A stretch of DNA of 12,017 nt from Comamonadaceae bacterium (GTDB lineage Bacteria; Pseudomonadota; Gammaproteobacteria; Burkholderiales; Burkholderiaceae_C). The notes under the pieces were generated by a model. The model was not told the DNA's origin. It did not search any database and saw only the letters and a list, made by a program, of their open reading frames with translations. This document shows positions 6,326 to 12,017 of the stretch, piece by piece. The DNA lies in NCBI GenBank assembly GCA_947463845.1, contig CANHUM010000020.1, forward strand, positions 1 through 12,017, read 5' to 3'. How positions within the stretch are numbered: position 1 is the stretch's first letter; every line of letters begins with the position of its first letter. The position numbers and the translations under genes were made by a program.

Positions 6326-7122
6326 TGTGGTATCGCCCCCAACCCTTTGTTTTGGGTGGGTCCGGAAAAGCCCAGCTCAAAGTCCGAAACCTGTCGGCCG
6401 GATACGGTCCCTTTGAAGTCCTTCGAAATCTGAATTTTGATGTCCTGCCGGGACTGACGGTCATTTTGGGTCCGAATGGCGCAGGCAAAACCACCCTTTT
6501 GCGCGCGCTCTCCGGACAAATACCCCTGCGCGGCGAAGTCTTGTTCAATGGCGATGACTTGCCAGAAAAGGCCCATGAAATCGTCAAGGCTGGCCTGGCC
6601 TTGGTGCCCGAAGGCCGGCAGCTCTTCCCACAAATGACCGTTCAGGAAAACCTGGAGTTGGGGGGTTGGCTTCAGTCCGCCGCCGATCGTCAGGAGCGCA
6701 TGAACGCGGTCCTGGATGACTTTCCCAAATTGCGTGAACGGTTCAACCAACTGGCCGGCACGATGAGTGGTGGCGAGCAACAAATGGTCGCCATCGCCCG
6801 CGCCATGATGTCCGCCCCCAAGCTCCTGATGCTGGACGAGCCCTCGTTGGGTCTGGCACCCCGCATGGTGGATGAATTGCTGCAGATGACCCGACGCATC
6901 GCAGACGGTGGCACCACGGTTTTGATGGTGGAGCAAAACGTCCGAAAAGCCCTGGCGGTTGCCGACAGGGGTTATGTCATTGAGCGCGGCAGCCTGGTGG
7001 CCCATGGCTCATCCCAATTGCTGGCGCGCTCGAGTGTCATCCAGGAGGCCTATCTGGGTGCCGCAGCCAGTGACACCCGTTCTGCTTCCCAAGCGCTTGA
7101 AAAAACCGTTCGAACCATTTGA
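6322..7122 (+). CDS. livF: LivF-type ABC transporter ATP-binding protein
   Basis: This is the second ATPase of the transporter, 266 residues. Walker A GPNGAGKT (50-57), LVPEGRQLFPQMTVQENLELG (94-114, the typical LivF text with its Q-loop region), a canonical signature TMSGGEQQ (147-154), Walker B LLMLDEPSLGLAP (168-180) and VEQNV in the switch position (203-207) are all present. LivF proteins commonly carry Gln here instead of His. It is about 30 residues longer than usual, with extra residues at both ends: about 16 before the first beta strand (MMWYRPQPFVLGGSGKAQ) and a tail after EAYLG. The start at ATG 6322 overlaps the livG stop and follows GGAGGG (6310-6315) at 6 nt spacing. ATG 6325 is a one-residue alternative. 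Confidence 0.93.
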   Translation: MMWYRPQPFVLGGSGKAQLKVRNLSAGYGPFEVLRNLNFDVLPGLTVILGPNGAGKTTLLRALSGQIPLRGEVLFNGDDLPEKAHEIVKAGLALVPEGRQLFPQMTVQENLELGGWLQSAADRQERMNAVLDDFPKLRERFNQLAGTMSGGEQQMVAIARAMMSAPKLLMLDEPSLGLAPRMVDELLQMTRRIADGGTTVLMVEQNVRKALAVADRGYVIERGSLVAHGSSQLLARSSVIQEAYLGAAASDTRSASQALEKTVRTI

Positions 7123-7144
7123 TTTCTTTCCAGGAGTGCATCCC

Positions 7145-8599
7145 ATGTCCGATATGTCCATGCTCATCAATGGCCTCAAAGTCACGGCCGAAAACAACGC
7201 CACGTTTGAGCGACGCAATCCTTTGGATGGCACGGTCGCCACACGCGCGCCAGCTGCATCCACTGCCGACGCGATTTTGGCCGTCGAAGCGGCTGCCGAA
7301 GCGTTCAAAACATGGAGCGAAACAGGCCCCAACGAACGGCGCGCCCTGCTGCTCAAAGCTGCCGAGAAACTGGAAGCCAAAACCCCGGACTTCATCGAAG
7401 CTGTTCCCGCTGAAACGGGTGCAACCGGCATGTGGGCTGGCTTCAATGTCTTTCTGGCCGCAGGCATGATCCGTGAAGCCGCCTCCTTGACCACGCAAGT
7501 TTCCGGTGAGGTGATTCCCTCCGATGTGCCTGGCAGCCTGGCCATGGGCATTCGTCAGCCCGCAGGTGTGGTGCTCGGGATCGCGCCTTGGAATGCCCCT
7601 GTGATCTTGGGTGTGCGTGCGATCGCCACACCGCTGGCATGCGGCAACACCGTCATCCTCAAGGGCTCGGAGAACTGCCCCAAAACGCATCAGCTGATTG
7701 TGGAAGCTTTTCAGGAGGCTGGCTTTCCTGCCGGCGTGGTCAACTACATCACCAATGCGCCCGCCGATGCGGGCGCCGTGGTCGAAGCCATGGTTTCGCA
7801 TCCCGCCGTTCGCCGCGTCAACTTCACGGGGTCGACCAAGGTTGGAAAAATCATTGCGCAAACTTGCGCCAAATACCTCAAGCCCGTGATCCTGGAGCTG
7901 GGCGGCAAAGCCCCGATGGTGATCCTGGACGATGCCGACATCGATGATGCCGTCAATGGCGCCACATTCGGCTGTTTTGCAAACAGCGGTCAGATCTGCA
8001 TGAGCACCGAACGCATCGTCGTGGATGAAAAAATTGCGGATGAGTTCGTCAAGCGTTTTGCCGACAAGGCCCGCAACCTGCCACTGGGTGACCCCAGAAA
8101 ACCCGAGCCCGTTGTATTGGGCAGTGTCATTGGCATGAGCACCGTGGAACATTGCAATGGCTTGATCGATGACGCCTTGGCCAAGGGTGCCAAACTGGTT
8201 TGCGGTGGCAAGTCCACCGACACCCTGATGCCTGCCACCTTGCTGGACCACGTGACGCCCGCCATGCGCATTTATCGCGAAGAAAGTTTTGCGCCCGTCA
8301 AAGCCATTGTGCGTGTTCAGGGCGTGGACGAGGCCATCGCTTGCGCCAACGACAACGAGTATGGCTTGTCATCTTCGGTCTTCGGCAAAGACATTGCACG
8401 CGCCTTCAACGTGGCCCGAAAAATTGACGCCGGCATTTGCCACGTCAATGGACCCACGGTGCACGATGAGGCCCAAATGCCATTTGGTGGCGTCAAGGGC
8501 AGCGGCCACGGACGATTTGGCGGCAAAGCCGGCATCCACGAATTCACCGAGTTGCGCTGGGTCACCATTCAAACCACACCCCGCCATTACCCCTTCTGA
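7145..8599 (+). CDS. aldehyde dehydrogenase, salicylaldehyde/vanillin/benzaldehyde dehydrogenase-like
   Basis: This 484-residue NAD(P)-dependent enzyme oxidises an aldehyde to a carboxylic acid. All class hallmarks are present: PWN (148-150, Asn150 stabilises the oxyanion), ILKGSE (171-176, Lys173 near the cofactor), FTGS (227-230), general base Glu251 in LELGGKAP, and nucleophile Cys285 in NSGQIC. EESFAP (379-384) and MPFGGVKGSG (445-454) are also seen. The C-terminus FTELRWVTIQTTPRHYPF resembles salicylaldehyde and vanillin dehydrogenases more than betaine or succinate semialdehyde enzymes. The start at ATG 7145 is set by AGGAG (7132-7136) 8 nt upstream. An in-frame extension back to 6959 would overlap livF and is rejected. 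It lies 22 nt after livF on the same strand, so it is probably the last gene of the transporter operon. The physiological aldehyde is not evident. No intrinsic terminator follows. Confidence 0.92.
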   Translation: MSDMSMLINGLKVTAENNATFERRNPLDGTVATRAPAASTADAILAVEAAAEAFKTWSETGPNERRALLLKAAEKLEAKTPDFIEAVPAETGATGMWAGFNVFLAAGMIREAASLTTQVSGEVIPSDVPGSLAMGIRQPAGVVLGIAPWNAPVILGVRAIATPLACGNTVILKGSENCPKTHQLIVEAFQEAGFPAGVVNYITNAPADAGAVVEAMVSHPAVRRVNFTGSTKVGKIIAQTCAKYLKPVILELGGKAPMVILDDADIDDAVNGATFGCFANSGQICMSTERIVVDEKIADEFVKRFADKARNLPLGDPRKPEPVVLGSVIGMSTVEHCNGLIDDALAKGAKLVCGGKSTDTLMPATLLDHVTPAMRIYREESFAPVKAIVRVQGVDEAIACANDNEYGLSSSVFGKDIARAFNVARKIDAGICHVNGPTVHDEAQMPFGGVKGSGHGRFGGKAGIHEFTELRWVTIQTTPRHYPF

Positions 8600-8669
8600 G
8601 GGTGATTCACACGGGTTTCACCAGAGGGTAGATTCGGTCAGAATCGGGGGCATTACCAGTTGAGTTGCC

Positions 8670-9137
8670 ATGACCTTGCCCCCTCCCTCTCTTGAACACC
8701 TGTGCGATCTGGCCGTGACCATCGCTGCGCCTGTCGAAGTGGGTCACACGCCTGCCGGCTTGCGGCGCATGATCCCGATCACGGGCGGCACCGTGACCGG
8801 CCCTCGCTTGAATGGCAAGGTGCTGGCAGGTGGCGCCGACTTTCAGCTGATTCTGGGGGAGGGCACACAAGCCCACCTGGATGCGCGCTATGTGATCGAG
8901 CTCGATGACGGCAGCCGGGTGTTTGTGCAGAACACCGCGTTGCGCGTAGCCTCTTTGGAAAATTCACAGCGCATCATGCAGGGCCAACCGGTCAACCCCG
9001 ATCAGGTTTACTTCCGCTGTCAGCCCAAACTCGAAGCCACCACGCCGGCGTGGGCCTGGCTGAGCGAAAGCCAGTTCATCGGCACAGGTCGTCGTGCGCC
9101 CGATGGCGTGTTTCTGAGTTTTTACCGGGTGCTTTGA
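8670..9137 (+). CDS. DUF3237 domain-containing protein
   Basis: This is a 155-residue soluble protein spanning one DUF3237 domain, a family without an established biochemical role. Recognisable features are the start-proximal LEHLCDLAVTIAAPVEVG, the glycine-rich GLRRMIPITGGTVTGPRLNGKVLAGGADFQ (in parts, about 30-59), DARYVIELDDGSRVFVQNTA (about 71-90), VYFRCQPKLEATTPAWAWL (about 112-130) and the C-terminal FIGTGRR. There is no signal peptide or membrane segment. The ATG at 8670 has only a weak GAG upstream. The gene starts 70 nt after the aldehyde dehydrogenase on the same strand, so read-through is possible. A poor promoter (TTCACC 8617-8622, CAGAAT 8639-8644, 16-nt spacing) could also serve it. 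It is convergent with the DadA-like gene, 39 nt apart, with no visible terminator. Confidence 0.87.
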   Translation: MTLPPPSLEHLCDLAVTIAAPVEVGHTPAGLRRMIPITGGTVTGPRLNGKVLAGGADFQLILGEGTQAHLDARYVIELDDGSRVFVQNTALRVASLENSQRIMQGQPVNPDQVYFRCQPKLEATTPAWAWLSESQFIGTGRRAPDGVFLSFYRVL

Positions 9138-9176
9138 CCGCACTGGGCCCTGAGCGTCCACCGGGGTAACTTCGCT

Positions 9177-10415
9177 TCAGAGAAAGCGCGATGGTGCATA
9201 CGGTGCAGGGTCTATCCAGGTGCGCCGACCATGCACCATCTCGGCCAGCAATCGGCCCGCCACCGGCCCCAGCGTGAAGCCCTGGTGGGCATGCCCAAAG
9301 TTGAACCACAGGCCTTTGTGACGCGGTGCGGGCCCCATCACCGGCAACATGTCGGCCGTGCAGGGGCGTGCGCCCAACCAGGGTGGCTCAGGCAAGGCAT
9401 CGCCCAGATCCAACAACTCACGCGCCAGGGCTTCGGCCTTGACCAGTTGCACCGGCGTCGCAGGCGCATTGATGGGCGCGAATTCGGCCCCCGTGGTCAG
9501 GCGCAAACCCCGCTGCATCGGGGCCAACACATAACCGCATTCGGCATCGAGCACCGGCTGGCGCAGCTGCACTGGCGAACGGTAATGCTGGTGGTAGCCA
9601 CGTTTGATGAACAGCGGAAAGCGGTAACCCAACGTGCGGATCGTGCCATCGGCCCAGGGTCCCAGCGCCAGCACCGCTTGTTGGGCCTCCACACGGCCTG
9701 CGCTGGTTTGCACCGACCAGCCTGCACCTTGCGAACGCAAACTGGCCGCATCACCAGTGAGCAAGCGACCACCTCGGGCCACAAACAGATCGGCATAGCG
9801 CTGCACCAAGGCGCCCGGATCGCTCACCGCCCACGGGTCCAGCCAATGCACAGCTCCGGCCAGCGGCGTGCGCAAGGCAGGCTCGGCCTGCGTCAGCTGC
9901 TGGGTGCTTTCTGCCTGATAGCGCACGCCAAAGCGGTCGTTCAGGCGCATCGCCCGTTGCAAGCCTTCGTCCAGCGCCTGGGGGGTGCGGAAGACAAAAC
10001 GGAAACCAGCCCGCTTGACAAGGGCCTGCGCACCGGAGGCGGTCATCCAATATTCGTGTTCGTGGGTCGCGTGTGCAATCAGTCGACTGTAGGCCTCGGT
10101 GACCTGGGCATGCGCTTGGGGGTGCGAGTGGTTGAAGTAGCGCCGCAAGGCCCCGGCCATCTGCCACAGGCCACGGGCATGCCAATGGACTTGGGCACCA
10201 CGGCCCCACAAGGCATTCATCAAGGTGCCAACGTCACGGGGGAAGGCATAGGGCTCAACCGCTTCGCGCTGGATCAAGCCCGCATTGCCGAATGAAGTTT
10301 CCTGGCCGGGTTCGCGCCGGTCCACCAGCGTCACGTCCATCCCGCGCTCTTGCAAGTGCAAGGCCGTGCAGGTGCCGACCATGCCTGCGCCCAAGACAAG
10401 AATCGATGAAGCCAT
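9177..10415 (-). CDS. FAD-dependent D-amino-acid dehydrogenase (DadA)-like oxidoreductase
   Basis: This is a 412-residue flavoprotein of the DAO/DadA family, which oxidatively deaminates D-amino acids or related imino acids and passes electrons to the respiratory chain. The N-terminal Rossmann motif is VLGAGMVG (7-14), followed by the acidic Asp32 in VTLVDRR that contacts the FAD ribose. ETSFGNAGLI (39-48) is characteristic of DadA. The C-terminal FAD-closing region includes RPCTADMLPVMGPAP and FNFGHAHQGFTLGPVAGRLLAE. The length is slightly below the usual 415-435. The gene is divergent from the PaaI-type thioesterase across 125 bp and convergent with the DUF3237 gene. No racemase, Lrp-type regulator or proline-catabolism gene is beside it, so its substrate (D-amino acid, hydroxyproline, other) remains open, and I give no symbol. 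No strong Shine-Dalgarno sequence is visible before the ATG. Confidence 0.88.
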   Translation of the reverse strand: MASSILVLGAGMVGTCTALHLQERGMDVTLVDRREPGQETSFGNAGLIQREAVEPYAFPRDVGTLMNALWGRGAQVHWHARGLWQMAGALRRYFNHSHPQAHAQVTEAYSRLIAHATHEHEYWMTASGAQALVKRAGFRFVFRTPQALDEGLQRAMRLNDRFGVRYQAESTQQLTQAEPALRTPLAGAVHWLDPWAVSDPGALVQRYADLFVARGGRLLTGDAASLRSQGAGWSVQTSAGRVEAQQAVLALGPWADGTIRTLGYRFPLFIKRGYHQHYRSPVQLRQPVLDAECGYVLAPMQRGLRLTTGAEFAPINAPATPVQLVKAEALARELLDLGDALPEPPWLGARPCTADMLPVMGPAPRHKGLWFNFGHAHQGFTLGPVAGRLLAEMVHGRRTWIDPAPYAPSRFL

Positions 10416-10456
10416 GGTGCTAGAGCTTGCGGTGGTCGATGTAGGTGGAGGTGGTC

Positions 10457-10462
10457 AGTATA
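10457..10462 (-). promoter_or_regulatory. candidate -10 box for the DadA-like gene
   Basis: The minus strand reads TATACT, five of six to consensus. It would give a leader of about 35 nt before the ATG at 10415. No acceptable -35 lies 16-18 nt upstream, so the call is weak. Confidence 0.28.
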
Positions 10463-10540
10463 CGGAAGCCTTGCCGCCCAGCACAGTCCATCCATCGATT
10501 TGCAGACCCTGCTGGAGCCCGGCCTGGATAAACTGCGGGC

Positions 10541-10951
10541 ATGAACACCACCCGCGAAACCCTGCAGCAATCCCTGTCTGACCTGTTCGCCCCCTGGGTG
10601 CAGGCGCTGAACCTGCAAGTCGAGCGCTTTGATGCCGACAGCGTGACCCTGCGCCTGCCGCAAAGCGAACAGCTTTCGCGGGTGGGCGGCATGCTGTGCG
10701 GCCAGGCCATGATGGCCGCGGCCGACACCGCCATGGTGTTGGCGCTGATCCACCACTTTGGCCAGTTCCGACCTTGCAGCACCGTGCAGTTGTCCAGCAC
10801 GTTCATGAAGCCGCTGTCCGGGCAGGACGCACTGGTCACCGCCCGGTTGCTGCGGGCAGGTAAGGCCATGGCCTTTGGCGAGATTGACCTGACCGGGGCC
10901 GACGACGGCAAAAGCGTTTTCAGGGCCAGCACCACCTATGCCCTGATGTGA
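10541..10951 (+). CDS. PaaI-family hotdog-fold thioesterase
   Basis: This 136-residue cytosolic acyl-CoA thioesterase candidate has the single hotdog (4HBT) domain and length typical of PaaI-type proteins. The central-helix motif is GGMLCGQAMMAAADTAM (49-65), in which Asp62 is the expected catalytic acid. The usual HGG is replaced by LCGQ. The following strands CSTVQLSSTFMKPL (79-92) and ALVTARLLRAGKAMAFGEIDL (97-117) match the hotdog core. It is divergent from the DadA-like gene and has no convincing Shine-Dalgarno sequence, though the ATG coincides with the normal family start. A GC-rich hairpin lies 12 nt after the stop. The substrate is unknown. Neighbouring genes do not form a phenylacetate pathway, so the label describes the fold and not that pathway. 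Confidence 0.85.
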   Translation: MNTTRETLQQSLSDLFAPWVQALNLQVERFDADSVTLRLPQSEQLSRVGGMLCGQAMMAAADTAMVLALIHHFGQFRPCSTVQLSSTFMKPLSGQDALVTARLLRAGKAMAFGEIDLTGADDGKSVFRASTTYALM

Positions 10952-10963
10952 GCCGGGTTGTCA

Positions 10964-10980
10964 GCGGGCCGCCAGCCCGC
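10964..10980 (+). terminator. GC-rich stem-loop after the thioesterase gene
   Basis: GCGGGC (10964-10969) and GCCCGC (10975-10980) pair perfectly around the 5-nt loop CGCCA, starting 12 nt after the stop codon. There is no U-run after it, so it may be a weak terminator or 3'-end protector. It lies just upstream of the next gene's promoter. Confidence 0.35.
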
Positions 10981-10986
10981 CTTGGC

Positions 10987-10992
10987 TACAAT
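10987..10992 (+). promoter_or_regulatory. -10 box for the 44-residue membrane protein gene
   Basis: TACAAT matches the -10 consensus at five of six positions and would start transcription near 10999, about 20 nt before the ATG. A -35 at the correct spacing is not visible (TTGTCA at 10958-10963 is 23 nt away). The box is flanked by GGCT and AGCC, a short dyad. Confidence 0.4.
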
Positions 10993-11019
10993 ACAGCCAT
11001 TCTTGTTTTGAGGTTACCC

Positions 11020-11154
11020 ATGTCTGCTCACAACGACACACACACATCCGACGATCCCGTGGAAAACGTGGTCAAGCACATCCCCGTGGTCATTCCAGCC
11101 GCTGGTGCCGTGCTGATTTTCCTGCTGGCCTTCATCGCCGTGTTCATGGCCTGA
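11020..11154 (+). CDS. small single-pass membrane protein, 44 residues, function unknown
   Basis: The reading frame encodes a polar, His/Asp-rich N-terminus (SAHNDTHTSDDPVENVVKH) and one hydrophobic segment, from about residue 22 to the end (PVVIPAAGAVLIFLLAFIAV), so it is predicted to be an inner-membrane protein with a short tail. GAGG (11010-11013) lies 6 nt before the ATG, a -10 box lies at 10987-10992, and a strong terminator follows 46 nt after the stop. It therefore looks like an independent monocistronic gene. The frame is open further upstream to 10948, but the ribosome-binding site and promoter favour 11020. I do not recognise a named family. Size and layout recall small accessory subunits of membrane complexes, but nothing here identifies a partner. 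Confidence 0.72.
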   Translation: MSAHNDTHTSDDPVENVVKHIPVVIPAAGAVLIFLLAFIAVFMA

Positions 11155-11200
11155 AGCTTCTTGAGGTCGGTGGTGCGCTGATCGCTCAGCCTCACCCTTC

Positions 11201-11240
11201 AAAAAAACCCGCAACAGCTTGCGCTTTGCGGGTTTTTTTT
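11201..11240. terminator. bidirectional intrinsic terminator
   Basis: CCCGCAA (11208-11214) pairs with TTGCGGG (11226-11232), and the stem extends through the flanking A7 (11201-11207) and T8 (11233-11240) to 14 bp with an 11-nt loop. The T-run terminates the rightward small membrane-protein gene. The A-run is a T-run on the other strand and serves the leftward M14-family gene. A smaller hairpin, GCTGA-TCGC-TCAGC (11177-11190), lies just before it. Confidence 0.9.
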
Positions 11241-11249
11241 CGCCCCAGC

Positions 11250-11268
11250 CTGGTCAGTGGCTGGTCAG
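11250..11268. repeat. short tandem direct repeat CTGGTCAG
   Basis: CTGGTCAG occurs at 11250-11257 and again at 11261-11268, 11 nt start to start, about one helical turn. It lies between the terminator and the end of the leftward M14-family gene. It is probably incidental. Confidence 0.3.
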
Positions 11269-11282
11269 GAAAAGTGGCTCGG

Positions 11283-12017
11283 CTACAAAGGCCGCCGCCG
11301 TGCGAAACGTACCACTGTAACGCCTGCCCGGGCCTGTCGCACCGAGGGCATGACCAGCACGCAGTCGTCATACGGCGTGGTGACGGGCTCGCCATCGTTG
11401 TCACCAATCACCGTGCCGGCCTTAGAGATGCATTCCAGTCCCGTGAAAGGCTCGGTAAAACGGAATTTTTCGCTGCGCGCCACCACCGGCCCGGTCACTT
11501 CAAGGGCCCACTGCTGAGGGGCGTCGGCCTGCTTCCAGCCGGGCAATGCTGCCTGCAAGGCAGAAGCCGAAAGCACGCCAGACACTTCCAGAAAGCGGGT
11601 GCTCAGGTCACGCGCCACATCGCGGCTGGCCGGGTCGCCATGAAAACCGCATTCGATCAGCAGCGAGCGCGTCTCGGGGGCCTGGTCATCGGGCAGGCCA
11701 AAGCGCCCGTAGTCGCGCATGCGCACGCCGTCCTTGTGACCGGCATCGACCACGACGTGGACCGGGTTCGCAAGCTGGCGTGCCAGTTGCAGGTTGCGTG
11801 GATGCACACCGGTCAGCAGCAACGACGCGCCACGTTCGTGCATGGAATGCAGGTCCAGCACCCAGTCGGCCTGTTGCACCCACGGAGCGAGCGCGGCCAC
11901 GCGCTGGCGCTCGAGCGTGCGGGGTTCGGCGATGCGCTCGTCGATCCATTGGCGGTTCATGTCTTCGTCGACAAAACGCGATGCATCGTGGTTCGCCTCG
12001 TCAAAGCGCTCGAATGC
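11283..12017 (-). CDS. M14-family succinylglutamate desuccinylase/aspartoacylase-like zinc hydrolase, C-terminal part
   Basis: The window holds the last 244 residues. The frame is open to the right edge, so the 5' end lies outside. The first in-window residues read AFERFDEANHDASRFVDEDM and then NRQW; RFVDED-NR is the signature of the aspartoacylase/succinylglutamate desuccinylase group, so a start at the internal Met (11960) would cut a conserved motif and is wrong. VLDLHSMHE supplies the third zinc ligand (His of DLHS), and SLLIECGFHGDP supplies the general-base Glu. The first HxxE zinc pair must lie outside the window. The C-terminal beta domain (TGPVVARSEKFRFTEPFTGL and beyond) is typical. 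These enzymes cleave N-acyl amino acids in the cytosol. No arginine-succinyltransferase operon is visible, so the substrate is open. It is convergent with the small membrane-protein gene and shares its terminator. Confidence 0.87.
   Translation of the reverse strand, partial: AFERFDEANHDASRFVDEDMNRQWIDERIAEPRTLERQRVAALAPWVQQADWVLDLHSMHERGASLLLTGVHPRNLQLARQLANPVHVVVDAGHKDGVRMRDYGRFGLPDDQAPETRSLLIECGFHGDPASRDVARDLSTRFLEVSGVLSASALQAALPGWKQADAPQQWALEVTGPVVARSEKFRFTEPFTGLECISKAGTVIGDNDGEPVTTPYDDCVLVMPSVRQARAGVTVVRFARRRPL

Noticed and set aside
6959..7144. 62-codon N-terminal extension of the aldehyde dehydrogenase
   Set aside because: It overlaps livF in another frame; ATG 7145 has AGGAG 8 nt upstream and gives a family-length protein.
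7037..8251. 404-codon minus-strand open frame opposite the aldehyde dehydrogenase
   Set aside because: It is an antisense shadow of a gene with all catalytic motifs; the translation is low-complexity Gly/His/Gln text without recognisable motifs or a ribosome-binding site.
8601..8622. Hairpin GGTGA...TCACC after the aldehyde dehydrogenase as terminator
   Set aside because: It has only 5 bp with a 12-nt loop and no T-run.
9231..10295. 354-codon plus-strand open frame opposite the DadA-like gene
   Set aside because: The minus-strand reading has the FAD-binding motif and a family-length protein; the plus-strand translation resembles nothing and is Arg/His/Gln-rich.
11283..11960. Complete 225-residue protein starting at MNRQW
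   Set aside because: The frame continues to the window edge and encodes RFVDED directly before this Met, so the start is internal and the gene is truncated by the window.
1..12017. Mobile elements, CRISPR arrays, tRNA or rRNA genes, defence or toxin-antitoxin systems
   Set aside because: I saw no transposase-like reading frame, terminal repeats, regularly spaced repeats, tRNA-like folds or toxin-antitoxin gene pairs; the window reads as ordinary chromosomal metabolism and transport genes.

Overview
The window looks like chromosomal DNA of a GC-rich betaproteobacterium, most likely a Burkholderiales/Comamonadaceae member. This rests on the codon use, the complete Liv-type ABC operon with a periplasmic binding protein, the DUF502 and DUF3237 proteins, and overall protein character; no rRNA or other taxonomic marker is present. 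I see no insertion sequence, phage gene, tRNA, CRISPR array or integration site. Gene density is high and no gap exceeds 300 bases.

Left part (1-2245): the 5' half of a class I DAHP synthase (shikimate pathway entry) runs leftward off the window. Divergent from it is a DUF502 two-helix membrane protein. Convergent with that is an AraC-family regulator of the FeaR-like architecture (AraC-binding-like N-domain plus C-terminal double helix-turn-helix).

Centre (2246-8599): the regulator is divergent from a tightly packed six-gene cluster. It encodes a Tat-type periplasmic binding protein, two LivH/LivM permeases, two LivG/LivF ATPases and an NAD(P)-dependent aldehyde dehydrogenase resembling salicylaldehyde/vanillin/benzaldehyde dehydrogenases. 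The permease and ATPase genes overlap by 4, 14 and 4 nt, and the dehydrogenase follows after 22 nt with its own strong ribosome-binding site, so co-transcription is likely. The 210-bp divergent region holds a perfect 8-bp inverted repeat. One arm of this repeat contains the -35 box of a good candidate promoter for the regulator, which suggests autoregulation. My inference is a regulated uptake-and-oxidation module for an aromatic or other hydrophobic carboxylate/aldehyde rather than leucine transport. The substrate cannot be read from the sequence.

Right part (8600-12017): a DUF3237 protein follows on the same strand. Then comes a leftward DadA-like FAD amino-acid dehydrogenase, divergent from a PaaI-type hotdog thioesterase. 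Next is a 44-residue single-helix membrane protein with its own -10 element and ribosome-binding site, then a strong bidirectional terminator shared with a convergent M14-family (succinylglutamate desuccinylase/aspartoacylase-like) gene that runs off the right edge. These genes look like ordinary chromosomal neighbours with no evident shared pathway.
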